In this document: piece by piece, positions 39,640 through 51,657 of the stretch
Layout of the letters: every line of letters begins with the position of its first letter
Numbering within the stretch: the stretch's first letter is position 1
Assembly: GCA_008704415.1 (NCBI GenBank)
Contig: VXIS01000006.1
Coordinates: forward strand, 186,001-250,000
Origin: Sphaerosporella brunnea
Taxonomy: Eukaryota; Ascomycota; Pezizomycetes; Pezizales; Pyronemataceae
DNA length: 64,000 bases
Direction: 5' to 3'
The notes under the pieces: generated by a model
What the model was told of the DNA's origin: nothing
What the model saw: only the letters and a program-made list of their open reading frames with translations
Databases searched by the model: none
Made by a program: the position numbers and the translations under genes

Positions 39640-41260
39640 ACGTCTCCAGCTGCGACCAATTTTGCATCACGCGGCGTCGCTTTGACCAGCGCCTTGACCC
39701 TCCGTGTTTTCACCATTCCTCCTTCATCATCTTACAGCTGGAAGGACGTGAATGCACTCAATTATTCCCTGTGAAAGCTGAGGAATCGCGGGCGTCAAGC
39801 ATCGACAGCGGAGGTGCAAATAACATGCGCATGGGATGACTATGCAAGCGATTGCTAAGGTGCATGTTTCTAAATATACACAGATACCTCGAGTAGGAGT
39901 GCTCCGCGCAACTTTAGCTTGTATAGGGAATGATCGACGAGTACTCGACTCGGGTATGTGAGTGATATGGCGTTAGGTTAGGGTTTTATTTCAGTTCGAG
40001 CTGTCCCTATAAAGCGCAGACACCCATCCTGATAATGACTAGCACCCCAAACTAACAAACCCTTGCTACATCGCCACTACCACCGCCTCCCCACCTGCGG
40101 GGGTGGCCACCCCTGACGTGACGCACCGACCCGCGGGATATCGCTTTCGACACCGACACCAGCAAGACGCAGGATCTAACGACTCAGCCAGCCTCAGAAG
40201 CTGCAAATTCCGGTGCTGCGACGCCTGATGACGTTGGAGATCGTTAACAGCGTCCCTGATGGGATCATTCAACGCCGAAACAAGCAACACCCCAAGAATC
40301 GTATACGACACCATCGGAGACCGAGAAAGCGCTCTCCAAGGCATCGATGAGCGGTGTTTTGCACATCAGGGACCGGTGTGTATCCGCCTTGACAGTAAAA
40401 GCGGACGCTTACGATGAGGTACCAAGCCAGTTTCGCCATGACCGCGAAAAGGAACACGCAGAGGATCGAAGAGACCGCGGAACAACCAGTGATCAGGATG
40501 GGTAACATCCAACAGGCAGTCAAACCGGAGGTACTAGCACGGATTGTGGTGAAATATCCTCCTGCTCCGATTCCCACCCCAAGATTGCTGGTCCTGCTGC
40601 TCCGACTCGCACACCCACCATTGCTGGTTCAACTGCTCCCACCCCACCACCACCGACACCTCAACCGACGCCGCTGTGGCTGACAAGACAACAGCCGCCG
40701 CCGCCAGTATTACCGCCGCCGCCGCCAGAATTACCGCCGCTGCCGCATTGTTCACAACAGCCCGCACCTCAGCCGCCACCACCACCACCACGACAGACAC
40801 CGGTGCCGCAATGACCGTGGTGTGGCCGAAACGGAAAATCGACAGAATTGAAGCGACCCTGACCAAGCTATTGACCACGACGGGTAACTTCGAAAAAAAA
40901 AACCCCTGCCGACAAAAAACATCACTACCACATGCCGGAGAACGGAGATCAGATCTCGAGTCCGAAGGATGCGGGCTTGAGCGCACCACCAGGTGTCGAT
41001 AATCCCCCCCAGCAGACGGCTGACAGCGCGCCGATGGAACTCGACAGCCGTTCTTTCACCTTCCTATACGCCATCTGTGTTTGATTCTTCTTGACTTGTT
41101 GTGGGTACTACTTGGTTCTATTTCTTTGTGCGCAGATAGAATTGCTTGTTTCGCAGGGTACCTTGGATGGATAGCTGTCATGGGGTGGCGATTTACTCGC
41201 GGTGGTGCCCGAATTGATTACGTTCATCTCTGCCTTGTTCCCTGTGTCGCTAGGCACCTT
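39640..41260 (+). repeat. Gene array copy B (decayed)
   Basis: Contains in order the spacer module (39640-39900), a TATA-like TATAAAG at about 40009 followed by GATAATGACTAGCACC, the 5' module (40130-40500), a proline-rich stretch, MTVVWPKRKIDRIEATLTKL at 40811-40870, the word GAGAACGGAGATCAGATCTC (40939) and the 3' module (41050-41200). Frameshifts and stops break all frames, for example after GNFEKKNPC. Confidence 0.65.
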
Positions 41261-41567
41261 ACACTCCTAGTGGTCGATGGCAAAAACGTCGTGAGTAAGC
41301 TGTGCTCCCGTCGACGAAATTCCTGTTTCCACCATCATTTTGCGCCTGACGAGGTTGCTTGCTTTACTCGCGCATGCATATTGAGCGCTTGGCACTGTCA
41401 ACGTATTCATGGGCAGCAAGCTGCGTTTCGGGGTCTTTTTTGCAGGTTTCACGACTTTCTTGATTGCGACGTGCATGCTGTTTTCCGGAGAATGCAGCGC
41501 GCAGAGGGTGAATCTGCGACGACATCCTGGCGGGGACGAAGGTTTGACTGGTGAGCGAGCAAGGTGA

Positions 41568-42500
41568 GTGATGGACACGAGCCGAGCTGGCTCGAGTCAA
41601 TAGCTCCAGCCCCGAGCCAGAGTCGACTCGATCCGGACGAATTTTGAGCTCGTTCCGTGGTGGTGGTGGACGTACCTGGTCTTAGATATCTCACCGCATC
41701 AAGCCCCATCTCAACCCACTCCACCGCCACCGCCCCACCACCACCGCCCCCGGGCCACCACCACCCACCCCTCGTCAAGATCTCACCGCCCGTCCTCACC
41801 CTGACCAACCGCGCCTCAGTACAATAAATTGCGCATTTCGGCGGTGTCTGGTGGCAGTGGGTCCGGCATCGATCACCGACACGGCCAGCGGGCGGCTACT
41901 CCAAGTCCTGCTGACGAAGAGGACGATGTGATACAGGCGTTCCAGAAGAAAATAGGTGGACAACGGCGTAAGTATGATGTTTAAAGCTAAAATAACTCGC
42001 GGTAATTCCTTGTCCTGATACCTTTATGAAGCAGCTGGAAGTCGCACACTCAGCGGGGAGCAGAACTCACCTTACATCGCATTTCTCCAGAAAGAAGAGG
42101 AATCATTTTTTGCGAGCAAGTTCCAGGAAAGCAGAACATGGACACCGTTGAAGACTATGATTCTGGCTCCCAGGAGGACCCCGAGTCAGATGTTGATGGT
42201 ACAGCTGGAGACGGTACCTTGTGACCGTGACGCCCCGGCGGGTGTAGATGAGGCTGATATGAACTCCTCTTCAGGGCTGTTGGGCCTCTCAGAGTAGGCT
42301 GTACGGATATCAAACCTAAATACCATGTACATCACCCCGGAATGCAGTCCCCGTGCTAGTATGACCCTGTGCCCCTAATTTTTGTGTAAACCAAGCGGAC
42401 GGCTTGAGCATGGCTCGAGCCCGCGCGCCGAGCCTGGGAATTGGACGAGCTGACTCGAGCCTACCCACGAGCTCGTCTCGATTCGGCTGGTGTCCATCAC
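41568..42500 (+). mobile_element. GTGATGGACAC TIR element, full-length copy (933 bp)
   Basis: Left end GTGATGGACACGAGCCGAG at 41568 and right end whose complement reads GTGATGGACACCAGCCGAA, at 42500. Both subterminal zones are packed with GAGCTCGAGC-type palindromes. The interior includes CGGCGGTG-rich DNA and a relic similar to 51020-51330 (EEESFFASKFQESRTWT region at about 42095-42160). Flanks do not show a clear target duplication. This copy defines both ends of the family. Confidence 0.7.
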
Positions 42501-44110
42501 CAAGCAAAGTTGGCGTTTTGTCAGCGACGGTATTTCGTCAGGTACTTGCAACTCCCATCGGAGATCTGGCGTCGGTGAGTTCAAAACGGGCTTTGATATC
42601 ACCATATTGCACGGATAAATAATGACCGTACCTAGACTTTCCTGTCCCCAACTTTGCCTTATATGATTGGCGCTGAACACTCCTTATTGTACAACAGGGA
42701 ACGCGTAAAACGCGAGGACGCTCTCATTTATCACCATCGTGTAGAGTGTTACCCCATGCAACCACTCACGCGACCACTAGTCATTCTCTGTGAAAACCGC
42801 GAAATCGCTGTCGTCAAGCATAGATAACGTGCGCTCGTGGGATGACTGAGGAAGCGATGGGGACTGTGCTTCTTTGTAAATATACACACACACCTGGAGC
42901 CGGAGTGCTCAGTACGAAGAGACTCTACCTCGTGTAGGGTAATTACTCAGGAGTGCTGAACTCGGGTATGTGCGTGATATCGGCGTTCGTGTTAGACTTT
43001 TGTGGAAGTTGGGGCTCTGTCTATAAAGTGCACACATGATAATGACTACCACCCCAAACTAACACAAGCGCGCCATTGCTCACCGCCGCCCCACTCTCGT
43101 GGGCTGACGAGCCCACCCCCACACCTCCGCCTGCTCCAACTCATACCCCACCGACCACTGAGACCGCCGTAGACGCCGTTGTCCTCGCCGTATAACGCCC
43201 CTCCCGCTCGATCACGGGTGGCAAATCAGGGCCCGGTGTGTATCCCTTGATCGTCAAAGTAGACGCTGACGATGACGTAGAAAGCCAGTTGCGCCATGAG
43301 CCTTGTATGGCCGCAAAGAACCACGCCGCGGATGGAAGGGATGTGACAACAGCCAGTGACCATAATGGGGAACATCCAACAGAAATTCAAACCGGATGTA
43401 CTTTCACGGATTGTGATGAAAAATCCTCCTGATCCGACTCCCACCCCTACGGTTGTTGCTCGCCCTCCCGCTCCGACTGCACCCCCCCACGATTGCCGGT
43501 CCACCTACTCCCACTCCCACCACCACCGCCAGCACGACCAACGCCGCCGCCGCCGCCACCAGCACACCACCCCAAACAGCTCCGCCGCCGCAATGACCAT
43601 GGTGTGGCCGAAACGGCAAATCGAGGAATTGAAGCCACCCTGAACACGCTAGCGACCAGGACGGGCAAGATAGAACAGGCAGCTGGACCCCATCGTCCAG
43701 CAAAACACCAATCCGTACCCGGGCTTTGTGACGATCAGCAGCAAACGCGGCGACGACGAACAGGCAGGCAGCCAAGACACGTCGCGTTGAAATTTTCTCC
43801 AGTCCCTCTAAATTCATAAAAAACTTCACCACAACATGCCGGAGAACGGAGATCAGATCTCGAGTCCGAAGGAGCCGGGCTTGAGCGCACCACCAGCTGT
43901 CGATAATCGCCACCAGCAGACGACTATCCATGCGCCGATGGAACTCCACAGCCGTTCTTTTACCTTCCCATACGCCATCTGTGGGGTTTTGGGGCTTCTT
44001 CTTCTCTGGTCGTGGGTTGTGGGCACTACTGGGTTCTATTTCTATGGGCACAGGTTGCAATTGCTTGTTTGGCTGGGTTACTTGGGTGGATAGCTTCGTG
44101 AATTCGGTGG
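42501..44110 (+). repeat. Gene array copy C (decayed)
   Basis: Spacer module at about 42755-42990, TATAAAG at 43021 followed by GATAATGACTACCACCCC, 5' module at 43200-43430, MTMVWPKRQIE at about 43593, then after a shift GIEATLNTLATRTGKIEQA, and the 3' module at 43830-44095. The order matches copy B. All coding parts are frameshifted except the small frame at 43836-44093. Confidence 0.65.
43836..44093 (+). CDS. Small ORF with one membrane-like segment in array copy C
   Basis: 85 codons from the ATG at 43836 (MPENGDQISSPKEPGLSAPP), hydrophilic at first, then PYAICGVLGLLLLWSWVVGT, a likely single membrane helix. The same start is present at about 40936 in copy B (MPENGDQISSPKDAG) but stops after the helix begins; copy A has only the hydrophobic half, in the frame at 36309. 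Conservation of start and helix in two copies is mild support for coding, or simply for shared DNA. Function unknown. Confidence 0.35.
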   Translation: MPENGDQISSPKEPGLSAPPAVDNRHQQTTIHAPMELHSRSFTFPYAICGVLGLLLLWSWVVGTTGFYFYGHRLQLLVWLGYLGG

Positions 44111-44406
44111 CATATATAATCTAACGGGAAATGCTTGTGCTGTGCGTTGTGGGACAAGGGGCAGGATGTATTGTGATCGCTCTCGTGATTGAAGCCGCCG
44201 TCACTAAGTGTAGTGCCGAAACCTGGTAGGATCGATTATCTGAGTACGCCGGTGAGATTGCAGAGATGTGTGCGATCGGTACGCCTTCCACCATCAATCG
44301 ATACATACTGCACACGCGCGACACATTTTGAGGTCGAAAGGGTCGTTACGCGTGTTTGTATGAACGTTTAGTGCCTGCGGAAGGTGGTGGTTGCGTTGAC
44401 CGCGGC

Positions 44407-44536
44407 TACCGCATTAACTCGCAAGCAAGAGACTGGGCTACGTCACTGGCTAAGTCACTGCGCCATGTGGCAAAGTCACTAAGCCTACATGGCGCAGTGA
44501 CTTAGCCCAGTCTCTTGCTTGCGAGTTTATGCGGTA
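44407..44536. repeat. Long near-perfect hairpin
   Basis: The left arm AACTCGCAAGCAAGAGACTG at 44416 is matched inverted by the right arm ending at 44527 (CAGTCTCTTGCTTGCGAGTT). Pairing extends outward through TACCGCAT and inward through GTGACTTAGCCCAG and ACATGGCGCA. The left arm has an extra 12-13-bp CTACGTCACTGG duplication. Arms are about 50 bp with a loop of some 20-30 bases. No coding content. Confidence 0.8.
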
Positions 44537-44539
44537 TAT

Positions 44540-45400
44540 ACCCCCGCATTCCGCGGGTGTTGTAGCGCCAAATGGATTGCAGCTTATACAAAACAGAAAC
44601 GCGTCCCCGTAATAGGTAACCCCACCAACGCCCACCATACACCACCGCCCCAGACATCAAACCGAGCAGCGGGCAATCTCAATCTGCCCTACCGCTTGCT
44701 GGAATCGAAAACAAGGGATCGCGGGGCGCTCTGAGCGCAGCACCACTTCCGTGACCGCCTGGACAAACCCCGCCGCGTCAGCGACCGCCGTCTGCTTTGG
44801 ATCGTCGGTAAAAAAAAAAACCGCTACCCCAGTCGCCGACGCCGCTTCCTCGACAGCAAACGCGCGCGGATCTCCGACCACAACCAACGCCGGCTCCGCC
44901 AGGAGGCTTATCTGGAGATGGAGAAATATGAAGCGGATACACGAGACCAGAAACACGGTCATGGCGAGGACGAGGAACATGCAGCAGGCAGTCAACCGCG
45001 GGTGCCTGGAGCGATTGTGTGTGTGTGTCTCTTGCTGCTCATAACATATGAAACTGGATAAGCTTCTTCCCATGCTTCTGTGACATCTTGTGAGTGTTCG
45101 TCGCCAACACCAGCCCCCTTATTGTATTGCTAATGAGAATCTATGCAGTGGCTGTGTTGCATGCGGGTAGCTCAGATAGCTATCCGGATCGCGTGCCTTG
45201 TTGTTAACTGCGGAAGGACAGATAAGGTCCACGCGATTGCTGCAGGTGGAAACAGATCGCTTCTGAAAGTTGGTGTGTGTGGAGCTGCACATTTCGTGTC
45301 ATAGACAGGCGATTTCATGGCGGCGATAGCTGAATCGATTACGTTCATCTCTCACATGTTTGCTTTGCAGCTACGCCCATGTCAGACACACGTCGTCAGA
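44540..45400 (+). repeat. Gene array copy D (fragment)
   Basis: A plus frame at 44751-45044 ends with NMQQAVNRGCLERL, similar to NIQQAVKPEVLARI of copy B (about 40505) and NIEEAVKPAVLGQI of copy A. Downstream, GACAGGCGATTTCATGGCGG and GATTACGTTCATCTCTCACA at 45304-45355 match the 3' modules of copies A and B. Confidence 0.5.
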
Positions 45401-46060
45401 GGGTTCAATATGGGAGCCCACGGACCCATCCTCAACGGAGGCGACGATTGCGGCTGCGTCAAACGTGGACAGGTATCTGGCACGCTTTGCACGCGTTAAT
45501 CACCACCCGTCAAGGTTGCAATGCGGTCTTCGGTGGTCTTGGAGTGGTGACAGCGGCAGTGGTGGTGATACGTACAAGGCGGGCAACCTTTTGCGGGAGG
45601 CATCGAGTGGCGGGTAGCAGACAGGCATAGTGCGGCGCGCTTTAAAGGAACACGATATTGCCGGCAACCCAAGGTTCGTTGCCGCCTTAAGCGCCGGTGT
45701 CGCTGGAAAGCGCACTGTGGATGTTCTGGGGATTTAGTACTATTTCGCGCGCTTTCCGGCGATTCTTAAACGCCGCCTCCTCATAAAGGCCACTCATTCC
45801 GACAAAAACGCCTGCGATACGCCCACTTCTGGCCGCGGCCGCGCGCGGTGAGTAAGCTGCGCCGGCGCCACGACCGCCGCAATCGAAACGCAAGAAATCG
45901 CATTGCACCTGATCGTCCATCGTGAGCAGGCTTCGGCGGCCGCTTTAAAGCTCAGGACATGATTCAAACCCCGCGTCGTACCCAGCTTCCGCCGCCTCCG
46001 TCCGCGACAGGCAAGTGTCCACCCTCCTCCTACAGGATCTTGCTGTTTATAGGATATGAA
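45401..46060. other. No gene recognised
   Basis: Opposing short frames without domains. GCGCGCTTTAAAGGAA and CGGCCGCTTTAAAGC mark a weak inverted pair at about 45635 and 45938. Confidence 0.3.
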
Positions 46061-46330
46061 TGCACCCACATCGCGCCGTGGCTGGTCGCGGGAGGTGGGA
46101 AAGCGGATAGACGCAAACGGGAGGTTGAACGATCGTTGACCGGCACGCCGCCCTCAGCTTGGGGCTGCTGCGCTTGTCGTCACTCGCACCCCATGATTAC
46201 TCCTCTTCGTGCTCCGACTCCCACCCACGACCACCGACACCTCAACCGACGCTGCTGTGGCTGACAAGATGGCCGCCGCCGCCACTTCAACTCCGTCTCC
46301 GCCGACAGTATCTCAGCCGCTGACGCCTTG
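46061..46330 (+). repeat. Gene array copy E (fragment)
   Basis: GGGAGGTGGGAAAGCGGATAG with GACCGGCACGCCGCCCTCAG at 46089-46158 matches 37420-37490, and CACCGACACCTCAACCGACG with CTGCTGTGGCTGACAAGA at 46222-46270 matches 40648-40690. Confidence 0.6.
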
Positions 46331-49300
46331 ATCACTGCGGAAGACGCCTAACTCGTGTACATGTTCCACGTGAGAACGTTGGCGTTGGCGGGTCCAACAC
46401 GGACTCCCACACCGTCCCAGAGGGGTGATTTCCAACAAGAGGTGGACATGAACCCGTATTGCTGTGCCTCGCCGAGCCTCACTGTTTCGCGACTCAAGGA
46501 GTAGTGGGGCTTGCCCCACCCAATCCCTTCATCGCCGTTATGCCGAAACCTGAGACGTTTGCACCGCATCTCGACGCAGGCGAGGCTCATTGCGATCTCC
46601 TCCGGCGATTAACATGACAGCCAGGGGAGGCTGCCCACGTGGCTGCGGAGTGGGCGAAGCACCACCGTGAGCAAACCGCGGACGACAAGATCCAGGCCTC
46701 GGGCTCACACTCCTCCCTCACCGCCGGTATCGAAGCACGTGTATGACGACATCTCGCCACCCTCAACGAAGCATATGATACCAGCATGACTGAGTCTGAC
46801 TTGAGCCGGAAGGAACAGACGACAAGCACTCTGCTCAGAACGGACAGCTTCTGGTCCGACTCGCGTGGGAAGCGAACAAAGGCCCTCAGAATACAACGAC
46901 ATCACATGCGGGCGAGGCAGAGGCCGCCCCCGCCTTGCCGCGAGAATTCGGAAATAGATCCGCGCCAAGCGCAGTGCCGCACCCGGACTGGAAACGCGTT
47001 CCGCGATCCAGTCTCGCGTGTCAAATCTTGAGTAGCTGGAAGTTCGCGGCAAGAAATGTAGGCGCCCCTCGGGGCGCAAGGCAACGCAGTCGACCTGTTG
47101 CTGGGTCCAAGAGTCTCGGGGGGGACGTGTGAGCTTCTACCGCTTGATTGGAGGAGCTGATAATCCTCGACCCCACGAGACACGCAAACACAGAAGGGGG
47201 AGGGAGAACGACGATTGGCAGGAAAAGGGAAACCAGAATAAGCAGGTGGAGCAGCAGGATCCTGGCGTGACGGGGTGGACCAAAGTCCTTTGTGTCTGGT
47301 AGCTGCGATTTCCTTGACTTTCTTTTCTCCAGAGAGCAGCTCGCCACATAGCAGGACTGCGAGACTGGGTGTAGCGTAGTCTCTGTTCTCCACCTATACA
47401 CTGATTGCCAGCAATTCAATGCAATATGATCAAACAAAACAAAACAGGCATGGAAGGGGTCAACCATGAAGGTGATGGAAAGACCCACATTAATCATCCT
47501 CATGTTCCCAGGGCTACCTATACTGAATGAAGCCACCAGCGGCGTCTATTCACCGGATGCACAAGCAAAGCCGGAGTACTGGGACTGAAACCCGCAACTA
47601 TGAGAGTTTGAGTAGACGTCCGGCTTTCACTTCAGGTTCGATTGCAAATTCTAGTGGCAATAGGTTTCAGTGAATGTTTTCTCGCAGCAGACGTCCACCA
47701 ACTGGTATCTTGGTGGGTTATCAAACCGTCTCTGTATTCTGCGAGGTGGTGCTTCCAATTCCCATAAATGCTCATGTATCAACGCATTGAAATACTTTCG
47801 ACGCACTTCCTATTTATTGTTGCGCACCTGTTCAACTTTTGGCTCCGACTGCTGACAGATTGCGAATTAAATGGTGGCACGTCATGCTTGAGCCTTGGTA
47901 AACGCCGGAACCACTACATTTTCTGTTGCTCTGCACAACAGTGTATCGTACACGGCATAAATAACCACACAACAGACAAACGAACAATTCACAAGCAAGA
48001 ACCGCAAGATGAGATAGGAACGGTAGTTCAGGAAGCGGGTTTCTACCATCAGTGGAAATCATCTGCCGCCACAACCCTCTCTGTTGAGTAACAAGAACCA
48101 TAATAAAATCCACAATCCACAGGAAAGACCTTAGAATTCTACTGTCTCAGAATTGGATTCTGTCGCACCCTTTCCGTGGGTTCTACAACACTTTGCAGAT
48201 AAAGCCCCGGTACCAAATGGATGCACACAAGATCGGATACTTGCAGTGGTAGTGTAGGAACGAGAACAGCTGCTGACAACCAAGATATTATTGCCGGGGA
48301 CCTGACGAATCGTGCGTTGGTTGTCGATTTTGTCGAGCCAATGGGACCGTTGTTTTCCATCGCCCGGGGAAGTTGGATTCACAAACGCATTTGTCAGACG
48401 CTAATGAATCGGCAAAGATCCAGCCAATCCAGGCGGTCTGCCCCACCCAGCCTTCGGCGTGTTGTCACGGCTGGCAAACACAATTCAAGGTTGACGTCCG
48501 AGACCCTAGTAATTTTAGATTCATTCGCTGTGTTATGGCCCATTCGTGACTTCGTTTTAGCGCGTAAAAATGTCCACCGAACGCGTACACCGGCAGTTAT
48601 TTGCTGCCCCTGAGGACATAAGTAACACATGGCCAATCGAGAGACTTTTGGGACTTGTCGACTGTGTGGATGGTGGAGCGGAAACGCGGGATCAAGTGGC
48701 TTCAAGAGTTCGATAGAGATATCTCCGCGGTTGGAGGTGCGTATGTGGCCAAGCTTTGGAATGTTTCCATTCGCCATCTTTCACCGGAGGATGCCATCGG
48801 TGCTGGATGTGACGCGAGTCAACCAATTTGATGAGCTCATGTTCAAGCTCGCGGTTTCTCAGTGCAAAGTTACTGTTACCAGTGTCAGTATGATGTGCAC
48901 ACATTGTCTGTATGGTCACCGTCCAGGTTGAAATGTACTTAGTTATGGACGACTCGAGCTGCTGCAAGACTGATATGCAGGAACGTGCCCATTCCGAGAA
49001 TTCATCGATCCGCAGGCAGAATGTCCAGCCTTGTCCGTCGCAAGGGGTACGCCAGGATCTGGCCAATCTCGGACACAACAAGCTAAGACGATTCGGTGCA
49101 CTGTCCGACGTTCAGCAATTGATCCAGAGCTACGTCCAAACAGTGCCCCATCCTGCGTGGCCATTATATAGCCACTTCTAGCATCCGTCAGAGGTATAGT
49201 TCTATATTGTTCCGACGAACAGTCACATTGACAGCAGTTACGCGCGGGAACTACCTAGAGAGCAGTACCGAAAAGGCTGCTGTATGGAAATGTCATGATG

Positions 49301-49960
49301 AGATTAAGGATTGTAGAAATTCCGCCAAACTCGCCAGGCTCATGGGAAAATATTAGTTTTCGTTTCTTAACGCACGGTCCATCACCCTGATACTTGTCAT
49401 TCCCAGTGTTGCCCGCAAGCAAGCTCAGCACAAGCCCGACAGGTGGATCGACTCAACTCGCATCTTGGGCGGGGTCATCTGGTCCCATCGAGCCTTGGCC
49501 GTTCCCGGTCTGTAGTCACCGCGCAATATTACCAAAGGTCGCCGCCAGGCCTCGATCCACTGGAACGCTCCCCACGCGTGCTGTTTGAACAAGTAGAATG
49601 GATATCTGATGCCGTATTATGCCGGTAAGAAGGCAATTTGACACGTATCGATCACTGGCCGATGAAGCTGGAGTGGGAAGACGCGACGTGAAAATTCAAA
49701 AAGACGTCAATGCGACGAAGGCGCTGAATGCAAGGTCGAAATGGTATCCATCTCCCCGCTCAGGTTAACCTTTTACTGTTCACGACCGGTCGAGCACCGT
49801 CCAAGTACATCCTTTCTGACCGCGTCCCACACAGCTTCACTGCCCGGGGATCAGTAAGCATACCTCGGCGCCGGAAAAAGTGCCTTATCACTGCAATAAT
49901 ACGGTATTGTTTCTCTAAAATTGATTCAAGCCTTGCGCGGGTCACCCCTACTGATGGTGC
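46331..49960. other. Long stretch without a recognised gene
   Basis: Many short frames. The most protein-like piece is a plus-strand frame near 48667-48815 (ERKRGIKWLQEFDRDISAVG and AYVAKLWNVSIRHLSPEDA), but it has no start and no known domain. 48221-48613 (130 codons) is also open on the plus strand with no domain. I do not call a gene. Confidence 0.35.
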
Positions 49961-49969
49961 AGACCAGAC

Positions 49970-50095
49970 AAGTGTAGGCTTGAGCCTAGCTCGAGCCTAA
50001 AATGGTTTCTTTCAAGCCAGCTCGAGCGGAAAAAATTACGATTTGATCCGGCTCAATATCCAGGCTCGGCTGGTGTGCAACACGGTGGCTCAAAT
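49970..50095. mobile_element. GAGCTCGAG-rich small element fragment
   Basis: GTGTAGGCTTGAGCCTAGCT at 49973 and CAGGCTCGGCTGGTGTGCAA near 50070, with CCAGCTCGAGCGG between, resemble the two ends of the 41568-42500 element brought close together by internal deletion. Confidence 0.45.
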
Positions 50096-51005
50096 CGGAA
50101 AATTCACCCTAGCTGAGTGATTACCTGTGACTGTGTGGCGCATTGTGCAATGCAGTTCTAGGATCTAGAGCGGAGCTGTGAAGGAGCTTTAGCTACAATA
50201 CTGCGGAGCGACCGCGCAGCTCTAACATCTGCGGCGAGGCCGTGCAGAAGCGTAGTAGCAGGTGATAGGATGTTATGGAATTGTATACCATGGCGGATGA
50301 ATTGGCTGCAAATCAACAGTTGACTTCAACGCGCGCATCTTCGACCCAGTGTTCCTAATAGCCAGCGTAAAAGCCCGGGCGCGCTGGGCGGACCGCCTAA
50401 GAGCAACCGCCGGGCGGTTACGCTGAATAGCTGGGCTCTCGGAAAATAGCGACGAGCGGGCTGGCGGGCTGCGTAAGCACCGAGCGACACCGCGTGAGTC
50501 GCGTACTGACTTACCTACCACGGACAGCTTCCATGGCTCACGCATCCCGAGGCCACTTAACGTCACTATGCCAAACAATTCTGCCAGTATGCCGCTCCTA
50601 CCGGATCTTCACGCCGGGGACTCCGTTCAGGCCCTGGACCCAGCTGCTTTACTGCGCCGTGTTTCACACACATACGCCCTGACTGCAACGTACATATGAC
50701 TTTACATCTAGTGGCGCGGTACTAATGACTGCACACCGTGTGTTCACCACACTGATGTTCACAGATACATATATATAGTCCTTCCGTAGTTTTCAAATGG
50801 GGAATCGATGATACTCCCACAACTCGGCCTCAATGGTGGTCATCTGCGGCGAAGATGGTGTGTTCTCAGGTTTCGTGACAACACTGCACTGATTATCCCC
50901 ACCTCGAGCACTACGCGGTTCGATTCCTCGAAAAAAATGTTGATATACGTGCACGCGATGTCTCCCACCACTCCTCCAACACCGAGGAAGTGAAGGAGCT
51001 CGCGG
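50096..51005. other. No gene recognised
   Basis: GAGCTTTAGCTACAATACTG at about 50183 is an inverted relative of the 24745-24860 tandem. A TATATATAG run lies at 50771. A B-box-like GGTTCGATTCC at 50917 lacks an A box. Confidence 0.35.
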
Positions 51006-51019
51006 TTAGGCTCGACCAT

Positions 51020-51657
51020 GGAACGACATTGCGGGGTATCTACATGGTATATAGGTTTGATATCCGTACATATAACCGTGAGAGGTCCGCCAGCCCTGAA
51101 GACGAGTTCCGAACAGCCTCGGCAGCTGAATCTGCATCCTCCGGGGCGCCATGGTCACAATGAATCTCTGTGGCGTGTCGAGCTGTACCCTCAACATCTG
51201 ACACAGTATCCGCCTCGGTGCCACAATTACAGTCTTCAATGACGTCCGCGCTCTGCTTTCCTGCAATTTGATTGCGAAAAATTATTCTCCTTTTACGGAG
51301 ACAAGCAATGCAAGGTGCGCCCCGGTCCCCGCTGAGTGTGATGCTTCCAGCTGCTGCTTCGTAAAGCAGAATGCATGCATCACTCGTCCGCTTCTCGGAG
51401 CAGCCGTCCGCTGGCGGAGGCGGTAATGGATGCTGGACCCACTGCTCCCAGGGACCGCCGACATGCTCAATTTGACGTCCTGAGGCGCGAGAACGGGCGG
51501 TGAGAGTTCGATGTGGGCGGGTGGTGATGACCCGGGGGCGGCGGTGGTGGAGTCCGGTTGAGATGGGGCTTGATGCGGTGCGATATCAAAAATCCGGTAG
51601 GTGCACGGAACGAACGCAATTGTATGTCACAGCTCAAACCCGACTCGTGTCCATCAC
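51020..51657 (-). mobile_element. GTGATGGACAC TIR element, minus-oriented copy
   Basis: The end at 51657 reads GTGATGGACACGAGTCGGGT on the minus strand, followed by GATATCGCACCGCATCAAGC and CATCTCAACC as in the copy at 41568. Inner homology includes AAGCAGCAGCTGGAAG and CACTCAGCGGGGA (51330-51360) and CAGGAAAGCAGAGCG to TGTACGGATATCAAACCTAT (51050-51265), matching 42120-42320. The far end is missing. Confidence 0.6.

Noticed and set aside
50917..50927. GGTTCGATTCC, a perfect tRNA B box
   Set aside because: No A box lies 30-90 bases upstream and no cloverleaf arms can be drawn.
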